Of a stretch of DNA of 64,000 nt, positions 1-6,772 are shown in pieces. This stretch comes from Alphaproteobacteria bacterium (GTDB taxonomy: Bacteria; Pseudomonadota; Alphaproteobacteria; UBA6615), in NCBI GenBank assembly GCA_011087645.1, contig JAALLF010000012.1:33417-97416 (forward strand), given 5' to 3'. Both the position numbers and the translations under genes were made by a program. Each line of letters begins with the position of its first letter. The stretch's first letter is position 1. The notes under the pieces are model-generated. The model made no database searches, had not been told where the DNA came from, and saw only the letters and a list, made by a program, of their open reading frames with translations.

Positions 1-75
1 CCGAATTTCTTCATCGGCGAATTTGCGCGCCTTCATCTGCCAGGCGATTTGTTCTTCGTTTAGGGAAAAATCCAT
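1..75 (-). CDS. Acyl-CoA dehydrogenase, N-terminal fragment (cut by window edge)
   Basis: Only the first 25 codons lie in the window. They start at the ATG at 75 and read MDFSLNEEQ, then a helix with the KFADEEIR ending typical of acyl-CoA dehydrogenase N-terminal domains. The gene begins 34 bases after the stop of another acyl-CoA dehydrogenase on the same strand, so the two probably form an operon, perhaps encoding a heteromeric enzyme. The family oxidises acyl-CoA to 2-enoyl-CoA with FAD. Substrate cannot be inferred from this fragment. Confidence 0.75.
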   Translation of the reverse strand, partial: MDFSLNEEQIAWQMKARKFADEEIR

Positions 76-109
76 TGTCTGTTCCTTAGGATCGTACAGC
101 GGGTGGCGG

Positions 110-1315
110 TCAGGACGAATAGCCGGCGATAATCTCGGCAATCCCCAGCTTGGCGTCGTTGGCGCCGTTGCCCGAATGGAGGGCCAACCGCGTATCGTGG
201 ATATATTTTTGCATCGGCATATCGCGCATCACGCCCATGGCGCCAAAACATTCCGCCGCATCCTGGGCTGCCCGGTGCAGCATCTCGCCAGTCGCCACTT
301 GGGCAATGGTCGCATGGGGCAAATCGGCGAGGCTGCCATCGGTGACCGCGTCCGGATGATCGGCCGCCCAAGCAGCCTGCCAGATAATGGCGCGGGCGGT
401 CTCCAGGCTGACCGCGATGCCGGCCAGTTTCTCGCCGATCGCCTGATGTTCGACGATCGGCCGGCTGCCCTGGACGCGGAGCTTGGCGTAGTCGAGCGCC
501 GCTTCAAACGCCGCCCGGGCGACGCCGAGATTGATCGCGTTGGCGACTGGACTGCCAGCCAGCCCATGAACCAGGCCGGCATCGTCAGCCGTCAACAGAT
601 TCTCCGCCGGCACCCGGCAATCGCTGAACGCCACATCACCGCATGACCCGTGGTACCAACCACCGTCCCGCTCGATTTCCTGCACGCTCAGCCCCGGCGC
701 GTCGCTAGGCACTAGCAACAACGCGGTGCCGGTTTCGGTCGCCTCAGTGGCGGCGACCACCACTAACAGCTTGGCGAGCGGCGCGTTGGCAATCCGGCTC
801 TTGGCGCCGTTAATCACCCAGTCGCCGTCGGCCGTCGGCATGGCCGTAGTCACGAACGGCGCAGCGCCCTCGCGCGGGCGGTGATAATTCACTCCCAGCG
901 CCGTCTCTGTATCGGATTCTCCAAGCGCCAATGCCAGGTGGTAACCGCTATCGTCGAGCAACGCCGGTAGGAAGCGCGCGCACTGAGCGTCGTCCATCAG
1001 CCGGCCGAATACCGTGCCGCCCAGGGCTGCGGTCTCCATCAACACCGATGCCACGTCGACATCCCCAACACCGAGCTCCTCGGCGACCAGGCAACAGGTC
1101 AGCGTATCGGCGTCGGCGCCGCCAGCCGCCTCGGACAGCGCAAGCGTGCGCAGGCCCAGCGCCGCACCCCGGTCGACAAGCTCGAGGGGCAGCGGCGGAT
1201 CGAACGGCTCAAGCCGCTCGGGCAACCGCGCGACCGGCGCAATTTCGGTGGTGACGAAATCGCACACCGTGTCGCGAATGGCGAGTTGTTCCTCGCTCAG
1301 ATGAAGATCGTACAT
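110..1315 (-). CDS. Acyl-CoA dehydrogenase family protein, possibly a non-catalytic partner subunit
   Basis: This 401-residue protein has full family length. It has the N-terminal helical domain (starting MYDLHLSEEQLAIRDTV), the middle beta domain (around GESDTETALG and INGAKSRIANA) and the C-terminal helical domain with the AAECFGAMGVMRD stretch near residue 350. Most family members carry a catalytic Glu in a YEGT-like motif near the C-terminus. Here the corresponding stretch (about residue 378) reads LHSGNGAND and I see no Glu. In steroid-degrading alpha2-beta2 acyl-CoA dehydrogenases one subunit lacks the base, and the adjacent second gene fits that model. Substrate unknown. Confidence 0.85.
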   Translation of the reverse strand: MYDLHLSEEQLAIRDTVCDFVTTEIAPVARLPERLEPFDPPLPLELVDRGAALGLRTLALSEAAGGADADTLTCCLVAEELGVGDVDVASVLMETAALGGTVFGRLMDDAQCARFLPALLDDSGYHLALALGESDTETALGVNYHRPREGAAPFVTTAMPTADGDWVINGAKSRIANAPLAKLLVVVAATEATETGTALLLVPSDAPGLSVQEIERDGGWYHGSCGDVAFSDCRVPAENLLTADDAGLVHGLAGSPVANAINLGVARAAFEAALDYAKLRVQGSRPIVEHQAIGEKLAGIAVSLETARAIIWQAAWAADHPDAVTDGSLADLPHATIAQVATGEMLHRAAQDAAECFGAMGVMRDMPMQKYIHDTRLALHSGNGANDAKLGIAEIIAGYSS

Positions 1316-1445
1316 GGCGTTTTAGCTCTTGGTTCTTAAAATACGCCGCGGACAATAGTCGAAACGACGGCCCGCGTAGAGTCATGCTTGCACGAGCCGG
1401 CAAATTTTCATGAGTGCCGGTGCGGATAGTGGTAATCTCACCGAC

Positions 1446-1910
1446 ATGAAATGCCGCGTCCTGGTCTTGCTGTATGCGCTGTTGTCTCTACCGGTGACAG
1501 CTTCGGCCGCCGCGCTGGCGCAAACCGCTGAGCCCGACCCCGCAGCCCATGCCGCCACCTTCCGCACGGTGATTGAAGCCCAGATGGCGGCGTTCGCCCG
1601 CGACGACGGCGCCGCCGCTTTCGCCTTCGCTGCGCCGGAGATCCAGCGCCTGTTCGCCACGCCCGAGCGTTTCATGGCGATGGTGCGCACCGGCTTCCAA
1701 CCGGTCTACCGGCCGACCAACGTAGCCTTCGAAACGCCGATCCGCGTGCCCGCCCCCGACGGTGCAGGCAACGCATTAGCCCAACCGGTCCGCGTCACCG
1801 GCCCCGACGGCAAGCCCGTGCTGGCGATGTATCATATGGCGCAACAGCCCGATGGCTCTTGGCGGATCGCGGGGGTGGTATTACGAGCGCTGGAGGAGCG
1901 GGAGGGGTAA
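1446..1910 (+). CDS. Secreted DUF4864-like protein
   Basis: The chosen start at 1446 gives a clean signal peptide (MKCRVLVLLYALLSLPV, then Ala-rich to ALAQ). An upstream in-frame ATG at 1410 would put 12 polar residues in front of it. The mature part, about 125 residues, has the pattern of DUF4864: an N-terminal helix (FRTVIEAQMAAFARDD), AAPEIQRLFATPERFMAMV, and a C-terminal sheet ending in SWRIAGVVL. The fold resembles NTF2-like domains. No catalytic residues are evident. It is monocistronic and divergent from the acyl-CoA dehydrogenase gene. Function unknown; it probably acts in the periplasm. Confidence 0.7.
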   Translation: MKCRVLVLLYALLSLPVTASAAALAQTAEPDPAAHAATFRTVIEAQMAAFARDDGAAAFAFAAPEIQRLFATPERFMAMVRTGFQPVYRPTNVAFETPIRVPAPDGAGNALAQPVRVTGPDGKPVLAMYHMAQQPDGSWRIAGVVLRALEEREG

Positions 1911-1935
1911 TACTGTTTGGAAACGAGCCAAAAAC

Positions 1936-2901
1936 CTAATCTTCTCGGCCTCTGGAGTTCGAAGTCTCACCCCGTTGGTCACCCTCCTCCTCCCACCGTC
2001 GTCCGCGCCAGATCCCGCTGATCTCGGCGTAGCGCCATAGCGCCTCCGCCAGTACGCGACGCGCGGTGCCGTGGCGCATGCCGTGGGTCTGTTCGAGTTG
2101 GCGCGGGCCGATATTGTCGAGCACCACCGCCCAGACCAGGCCCAACCGGTTGAGGCGGCCGCGGCGGCAGCTCACCCATTGAGCGCCCATCTCGCGCGAC
2201 CAGGGCGCGTAGCATTCCGACCATTTGCGCGCCTCCCATAGGTTCATGCGGTCGGCCGGGTCGAGGAAGGTCCGGGGGCCGCGCTTGTTGCCGCCGCCAC
2301 GGGTGCCGTCCAGTGGCCGGCTCGAGGGGAACATGCCGCGCATGAAGGCCAGCACCAGCTGGCTGATCTCCTCGGCCGCGGTCACATGTTCGTCGCGCAG
2401 ATGGCCGCCATCGTGCAGCTTGGTGATGACGTCTTTGCGCAGCTTGGTGCGGGTCTCTTCGGTGCCATGGTCGACCGGGCTGTCGATTTCGCGCACGCCG
2501 AGGCCCAGACGCACCCGGCGCTGATGGTCGGCTTGGGCGCGTTGAGCACGGCCCCAGTCGAGGCGCTCGGGCGCCGCCTCGCGCTCAGCCCGGTAGTGGG
2601 CAATGGCGGCTTGGATTAACGGTGCGTCGAAAAGTTCGATGGCCTTAGCGGCGATCGTCGTGCCGCGAAAGCGCTTGGCTCGTCCTGGCCAGGCGACGCC
2701 ATAGGCGGCGGCAAGATGTTCGGTGTTTATACTATCGGGCCCCTCACCCGCACCGATCCGCAAGGCCAGCGCCCGAGCGAACTTGTCTTCGCCGGCGGTT
2801 AACTCGGCATCGGCGCTCGGCGCGCTGTAGCGTTGCGCCCTGTTTTTCGTGACCGGCGGCCCGCCGACGATCTTTCCGCGTGTTTCTCCCCGCGCCTCCA
2901 T
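1936..2901 (-). CDS. Hypothetical basic protein with possible C-terminal HTH, prophage-like context
   Basis: The start at 2901 is preferred because AAAGGGG lies just upstream; a longer start at 2934 exists. The product is about 321 residues, rich in Arg and charged residues. The C-terminal part (LEQTHGMRHGTARRVLAEALWRYAEIS) could be a helix-turn-helix. Composition and the neighbouring S24 repressor module suggest a phage or integrative-element protein acting on DNA. No recognised family motif, no membrane segment and no signal peptide. I cannot assign a function. Confidence 0.6.
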   Translation of the reverse strand: MEARGETRGKIVGGPPVTKNRAQRYSAPSADAELTAGEDKFARALALRIGAGEGPDSINTEHLAAAYGVAWPGRAKRFRGTTIAAKAIELFDAPLIQAAIAHYRAEREAAPERLDWGRAQRAQADHQRRVRLGLGVREIDSPVDHGTEETRTKLRKDVITKLHDGGHLRDEHVTAAEEISQLVLAFMRGMFPSSRPLDGTRGGGNKRGPRTFLDPADRMNLWEARKWSECYAPWSREMGAQWVSCRRGRLNRLGLVWAVVLDNIGPRQLEQTHGMRHGTARRVLAEALWRYAEISGIWRGRRWEEEGDQRGETSNSRGRED

Positions 2902-2969
2902 TGGCGATCCCCTTTCTAACCTTTGATGAAACAATCCAGCGCGCGGCTCCCGGCCCCGCGCCGGTATCG

Positions 2970-3149
2970 TTATTCGTCGTTGCGGTGAATGCGCCTAGTG
3001 ACCCCGAGGATTGGCGACGTGCGCCGGGCGCTGGTCTCGCGCAGGTCGCGACGCGCGCGCAGATATCCATTATCGAAGCCCAACAAATAGGCGATCACCG
3101 CGGTGCAAACCGGCAACCCGACCAGCGCGATATAGGTGATGGCGCTCAC
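2970..3149 (-). CDS. Small single-pass membrane protein, translationally coupled
   Basis: A 59-codon frame starts with GTG at 3149 and overlaps the stop of the upstream 77-residue gene in a GTGA arrangement, which suggests translational coupling. It has one hydrophobic helix (residues 3-24, ITYIALVGLPVCTAVIAYLL) followed by a basic cytoplasmic-like tail (RARRDLRETSARR). It is too short for most gene callers. Function unknown; it belongs to the repressor-divergent operon. Confidence 0.45.
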   Translation of the reverse strand: MSAITYIALVGLPVCTAVIAYLLGFDNGYLRARRDLRETSARRTSPILGVTRRIHRNDE

Positions 3150-3379
3150 CTTTTCTCTCGACGGGGCCGAGATTCCAAGGCCGCCGCCCGGCGCGCATCG
3201 GAACGGGCAAAATGGGCCATGAACCGTTCATAGGTTTCAGCGGTGAAACTGCCGCCGCGCTCGATACGATCAAAGAACTTGCCGTCATTGACGACGATCG
3301 ACGCCAGCCTGGCCTTGGAGATGCCGGCGAAGCGGCAATGGCGTTCGGCAGCTTTGAGAAGTGTGGCTTTAAGGGTCAT
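3146..3379 (-). CDS. Small helical putative DNA-binding protein (Cro-like position)
   Basis: The ATG at 3379 gives 77 residues starting MTLKATLLKAAERHC. An upstream ATG at 3394 is less likely. The chain looks like a compact helical DNA-binding fold: GISKARLASIVVNDGKFFDRIERGGSFTAETYERFMAHF, with a turn at GDGK/NDGK. I recall similar small proteins sitting opposite S24 repressors in alphaproteobacterial prophages. The gene is divergent from the S24 repressor across a 120-base region with repeated motifs, as in a cI/cro switch. The DNA-binding role is inferred. Confidence 0.6.
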   Translation of the reverse strand: MTLKATLLKAAERHCRFAGISKARLASIVVNDGKFFDRIERGGSFTAETYERFMAHFARSDARRAAALESRPRREKR

Positions 3380-3410
3380 GAGGGGTATTTCCACCGCGTT
3401 ATGAACATCT

Positions 3411-3490
3411 AATGCGGCCGATAATGCGGGACGTTTTCCGCAAATGTCAACGGGAAAAAAACCGCGTGCATTTGAGACGAAAATGCGGGA
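3411..3490. promoter_or_regulatory. Divergent operator region with repeated AATGCGG motifs
   Basis: The motif AATGCGGGA occurs at 3423-3431 and again at 3482-3490, with a shorter AATGCGG at 3411-3417. An inverted pair GCATTT (3468-3473) and AAATGC (3481-3486) is separated by 7 bases. These lie between two divergently transcribed genes, one of which encodes an S24-type repressor. They are therefore good candidates for its operators. Confidence 0.5.
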
Positions 3491-3500
3491 TAATTCCCCT

Positions 3501-4319
3501 ATGATAAATCAAGGGCTTATCGACAGGATCAACGAAAGGCTGGCCGCGCTGGGCTTGAAACCGCGCACCGCATCGGTGCGGGCGGGCCTTGGCGCAGACG
3601 CGATTCGCTCGATTCAGCGCGGCAAGTCGCAATATCCGCGCACCGATACCCTGGCCAAACTGGCGCCGGTGTTAGGCACCAGCCTGGAATATCTGTCGAC
3701 CGGCTTCGGCCCAGCCGAAGTAGGCGCGGCGCAGACGTTGCCCACAGACGCGGGGATCAGCGACAACCTTGATCCGACGGCCAGAGAATCAACCGAAGCT
3801 GGCCACAGTTCCGGACCGGAAAAGGCTGAAAATTACCCCAAAGGCGATGCAATAGTTGGTGACAACACACCCGGTGAGGCTCTTAAGGTGTATCCGACGC
3901 CAGATTTTGGCGGGCGGGATTTACCAGTAAGAGGGGTGGCAGCAGCGGGCTCAGACGCGCTGTTTATAACCAACGGAGAGCCGCACGACTGGCTGTTGCG
4001 CCCCGCGGTATTGATCGGTGTGAACGAAGCTTATGCAGTAGTCGCCGCCGGCACGAGCATGGAGCCGCGCTATTTCGACGGCGAAGTCGTCTTCGTTCAC
4101 CCCGGCCGACGCGTCGCCCCGGGCCCCCACACCTTTGTCGTTGTACAGTTCTATCCGCAAGAGGAAGGCGAGGCCCCCAAGGCCGTGATCAAAAAGTACG
4201 AACGCCTGACCGGCAGTGAGCTTGTTCTAAGTCAGTACAATCCACCGCAGGAACTGCGCTTTCCCGTCGAGACGGTGAAAAGCATCCATCTGATCGTCAA
4301 CCCCGGCGACGCACGATAA
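3501..4319 (+). CDS. S24/LexA-like repressor (XRE HTH plus self-cleaving peptidase)
   Basis: The start at 3501 (MINQGLIDRINERLAAL) gives 272 residues. In-frame ATGs at 3444 and 3483 would run through the putative operators. Residues 1-65 form an XRE-like helix-turn-helix (ASVRAGLGADAIRSIQRGK). A polar linker covers about 75-125. The S24 peptidase domain holds the nucleophile Ser at 186 in GTSMEP and the general-base Lys at about 231 in AVIKKYERL. Such repressors control SOS-induced prophages by autoproteolysis with RecA. It is divergent from a small DNA-binding-like gene. No integrase or structural phage gene lies nearby, so it may belong to a remnant or a domesticated switch. Confidence 0.85.
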   Translation: MINQGLIDRINERLAALGLKPRTASVRAGLGADAIRSIQRGKSQYPRTDTLAKLAPVLGTSLEYLSTGFGPAEVGAAQTLPTDAGISDNLDPTARESTEAGHSSGPEKAENYPKGDAIVGDNTPGEALKVYPTPDFGGRDLPVRGVAAAGSDALFITNGEPHDWLLRPAVLIGVNEAYAVVAAGTSMEPRYFDGEVVFVHPGRRVAPGPHTFVVVQFYPQEEGEAPKAVIKKYERLTGSELVLSQYNPPQELRFPVETVKSIHLIVNPGDAR

Positions 4320-4383
4320 TGGGTTTCTCCGAGACGAAATGACCGATCATGATGACCCCAAAGCTCTATAGCGACTGGCAACC

Positions 4384-4767
4384 ATGGACTCTCAAGATGC
4401 GCCGCTAGCGATCCTATTATTCGGCGGGCACGTTTTAAGCGGTGTATTGGGCTTGGCTTTGCTGTTGCCCTATTTCCGGTTTTTACCGCGGCGCTATCTA
4501 CTCTGCGTGGCGCTGTTGGCGACACCGGCGGGCTTTGGCTATCTGACATTTTTCGATCTGTTGCTTACCGGTCAGTTCCCGCCAGCGATTTTACCGCCGC
4601 TGGTCTCGGCGTTATTTTTCGCCGCCTTCGGATTGTTGACCCTACGGACCCGACCGAAACCATCGCGGCGGGCCTGGTCCGCAGCGCTCCTGATACTGCC
4701 GATGGCTTGGGGACATTTCTTTAGTGTCGCCTTTGTCCATTCGTGCTTTCTCGGCGCTTGCGTCTGA
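4384..4767 (+). CDS. Hypothetical small membrane protein
   Basis: The 127-residue product is very hydrophobic, with about four predicted membrane helices: residues 8-30, 38-56, 65-85 and 97-118. A basic loop (RTRPKPSRR) comes before the last helix. I see no family motif and no clear Shine-Dalgarno sequence. The gene stands alone between the S24 repressor and the TM2-domain gene. Confidence 0.45.
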   Translation: MDSQDAPLAILLFGGHVLSGVLGLALLLPYFRFLPRRYLLCVALLATPAGFGYLTFFDLLLTGQFPPAILPPLVSALFFAAFGLLTLRTRPKPSRRAWSAALLILPMAWGHFFSVAFVHSCFLGACV

Positions 4768-4870
4768 GCTCGGTATTTGTCTCAGCTTGGCAAATCAGGG
4801 ACCGGGTGACACAATCTGGGCGCGTAACACCTGGATCTGTTTTTCCACAATTGTTATGGGGCATGACCAA

Positions 4871-5179
4871 ATGAGTGATAGCGACAACCGGCCCGAAGGC
4901 GGCCTAAGCGATGAATCCAAGGCGATATTGGCTGCATCTGGAAACAAATCGACCCTGCTCGCCTACATTTTGTGGTTCTTCCTGGGCGGCTTCGGCGTGC
5001 ATCGTTTCTATCTGGGCCGCATGGGGACCGGCGCCGCCATGCTGGCTATTACCATCGTATCCTGGATTTTGACCTTGGTTGTGATCGGTGCTTTTGGCTT
5101 CATCGTCATTGGCATCTGGTGGATCGTCGATGCGTTCCTGATTCCCGGCATGGTGCGGGACAAGAACGGGGTCGCCTAA
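4871..5179 (+). CDS. TM2 domain-containing membrane protein
   Basis: The start at 4871 (MSDSDNRPEGG) gives 102 residues. An N-terminal polar segment of about 25 residues precedes the TM2 domain: first helix LLAYILWFFLGGFGVHRFYLGR, a short Gly turn, and second helix TIVSWILTLVVIGAFGFIVIGIWWIVDAFLIP. The G-x-HRFYLGR motif and the WWIVDAFLIP ending are diagnostic of TM2. The domain's biochemical role is unsettled. It is followed by a short gap and then the twin-palindrome promoter of the next operon. Confidence 0.8.
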   Translation: MSDSDNRPEGGLSDESKAILAASGNKSTLLAYILWFFLGGFGVHRFYLGRMGTGAAMLAITIVSWILTLVVIGAFGFIVIGIWWIVDAFLIPGMVRDKNGVA

Positions 5180-5269
5180 CACATCGGCCAAGACAGGGCG
5201 AAAAGCCTAGCTCGCCGGTTCAACAAAATTCAATTCCGCGAGGCTATTGTCTGCGGAACCTGATAGTGT

Positions 5270-5313
5270 GCGGTATTTATACCTCTTTTTTCCTTGACAC
5301 GGTATATATACCG
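5270..5313 (+). promoter_or_regulatory. Promoter with two GGTAT..ATACC palindromes
   Basis: A perfect 14-base palindrome CGGTATATATACCG lies at 5300-5313. A near-copy, GCGGTATTTATACC, lies at 5270-5283, and the two centres are 30 bases apart, about three helical turns. A consensus -35 hexamer TTGACA (5294-5299) abuts the second palindrome. This is the expected geometry of a repressor operator pair over a promoter for the two genes that follow. Confidence 0.6.
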
Positions 5314-5352
5314 CATTAAGGTGCTCCCTGTTTCCCGCAGGAGAGACCGCCC

Positions 5353-5634
5353 TTGGCGATTGTTGAATCGGACGCCCATTACCGCGACATTTTACGCCGG
5401 ATCGCCGCCCTGGAGGCGCTAATCACCGGTATCCGATCGGTCCAGGCCGAGGCTATTTCCGAACGTGCGCTCGGCCGGCTGACCGAAAACGATGTGCGCG
5501 ATGTCAGCGACGACGGGGCGCTGGGCGACACCATCGCCAACCTCACCTACACGCTGAGCCATTTGAAAACCGACGCGGCCGACTGGGAAGCCTTCACCGC
5601 CTATGGCGCGCAAGCAACGGAAAGCGCGGCATGA
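5353..5634 (+). CDS. Hypothetical 93-residue protein, first gene of palindrome-controlled operon
   Basis: Translation appears to start at TTG (5353), with a strong AGGAGAG Shine-Dalgarno at 5339-5345. The product is soluble and acidic. It begins with a helix that could be a coiled coil (YRDILRRIAALEALITGIRSV) and ends with an Ala-rich tail. The stop overlaps the start of the next gene (ATGA). No family recognised. Size, overlap and operator layout resemble small two-gene modules such as toxin-antitoxin pairs, but no known toxin or antitoxin motif is seen. Confidence 0.55.
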   Translation: MAIVESDAHYRDILRRIAALEALITGIRSVQAEAISERALGRLTENDVRDVSDDGALGDTIANLTYTLSHLKTDAADWEAFTAYGAQATESAA

Positions 5635-5930
5635 GCGAGCTGGCCCACCTCACCGACGCCGCGTTAGACGCCGAGATCGGCAGCGCACGTTACTTCTCTG
5701 CCACCGCTTGGCACAGGGCCAAAGACGCGGCGCGCGAACGTAATCTGGCGCGGCAGCGATTGGCGGGGCCTCTCACCCAAGGTTGGATCAGCTATTACCA
5801 GCTGCGCCGCGCCGGTCTGGCCGACGAGATACGCATGTATCTGTCCGCCCGCGCCCTTTACCGCGCCCGCCTCGCCGCCGCCGAGGCCGAAGGCATCGGC
5901 CGGCGCGAAAAACACGAGCTCGCCGCGTAA
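5631..5930 (+). CDS. Hypothetical 99-residue helical protein, second gene of operon
   Basis: It starts at the ATG of the ATGA overlap with the preceding gene, so the two are probably translationally coupled. The protein is almost wholly helical and rich in Ala, Arg and Glu (WHRAKDAARERNLARQRL, LSARALYRARLAAAEAEG), with a central GWISYYQLRRAGL stretch. No membrane segment and no recognised domain. It may interact with the 93-residue partner. Function unknown. Confidence 0.55.
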   Translation: MSELAHLTDAALDAEIGSARYFSATAWHRAKDAARERNLARQRLAGPLTQGWISYYQLRRAGLADEIRMYLSARALYRARLAAAEAEGIGRREKHELAA

Positions 5931-6081
5931 TGGTGGTAATTCTCAAACGCCTACTTTGGCGACCGCCGACATCCGCCGAGCCGTCGACCTACCAGAAAAT
6001 GCTTGCCGTCCACATTGCCACCACTACGCGTAGCGCGGGGCGCACATTGTGGCCGCGAAACCGCTAAAGGGCCATGTCTGA

Positions 6082-6324
6082 CTACTTCATCAAGGCCGCC
6101 GGCATCTGGCGATCGCCGGCATCCTCGGGGGTCGATTCCTTCGTCGTGCCCACGAGATCCCAGCCTACCTGCCGCGCCAACTCGGTTTCCGTTACCGCTA
6201 ACCGTTCGGCGAACCTTTCATTCCACAACGTCCATCGGGGCGCCGCGCCGTCGCTGATTGCCTGCCCGATAACCTCATAGATGCAGCCATTCGCATACCG
6301 GCGATACAGCTTTCCCTTCATCAT
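6082..6324 (-). CDS. Hypothetical small protein (weak DUF1653-like start)
   Basis: The start at 6324 follows a GAGGGTGG stretch. A longer frame reaches 6402. The 80-residue product begins MMKGKLYRRYANGCIYEVIGQA, which loosely recalls the KGxYRHYKGxxYEV motif of DUF1653, followed by WTLWNERFAERLAVTETEL. The resemblance is too weak for a firm assignment. The gene is isolated between two genes on the other strand. Confidence 0.4.
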   Translation of the reverse strand: MMKGKLYRRYANGCIYEVIGQAISDGAAPRWTLWNERFAERLAVTETELARQVGWDLVGTTKESTPEDAGDRQMPAALMK

Positions 6325-6491
6325 CTCGCCACCCTCGCTTCTGCGTTTGGGGGAGACATACTCATAGTAGTGTACGCCCGTCGTTCGATACACGCGAATC
6401 ACAACTGGGCATACCCATAAGAGTCAGTGGTTACAAAGGCTTGGTAAGATTCGACTTGCAGCGACTCAGGACCTCATGCTGGTTTATCGGT

Positions 6492-6746
6492 ATGTTGAAA
6501 ATTGGTTTTGTAAGTCTCATCGGCATTGCGGTTCTAGGCTGGTTCGTCTTGGGGCCCGGCCAGATGTTGCCGGTCGAGACGCCGCCGACGATCCGCGCCG
6601 ATTTCGGGCCCCTCCGCCATCGCCCAGAGGGCGCGTTGGCCCAGCAAGATCAATGGCGCGGGCAACATCAGGCAACTCGGATCTCCAGCCAGCAGGGGCC
6701 TCAAGACGCCTCGACCACCGATGCGCTGCTGCGGCTAAGCCGCTGA
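6492..6746 (+). CDS. Hypothetical protein with one N-terminal membrane helix
   Basis: The ATG at 6492 places a hydrophobic helix at residues 2-24 (LKIGFVSLIGIAVLGWFVLG). A 60-residue polar, Gln-rich tail without visible motifs follows. No clear Shine-Dalgarno is seen, and it ends 26 bases before an MFS gene. It could be a real small anchored protein or a spurious frame. Confidence 0.3.
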   Translation: MLKIGFVSLIGIAVLGWFVLGPGQMLPVETPPTIRADFGPLRHRPEGALAQQDQWRGQHQATRISSQQGPQDASTTDALLRLSR

Positions 6747-6772
6747 ACCGAATAACATCCCGCGGCGCCTAA

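Noticed and set aside
5353..5930. Firm toxin-antitoxin assignment
   Set aside because: Layout fits, but neither protein has a known toxin or antitoxin motif.
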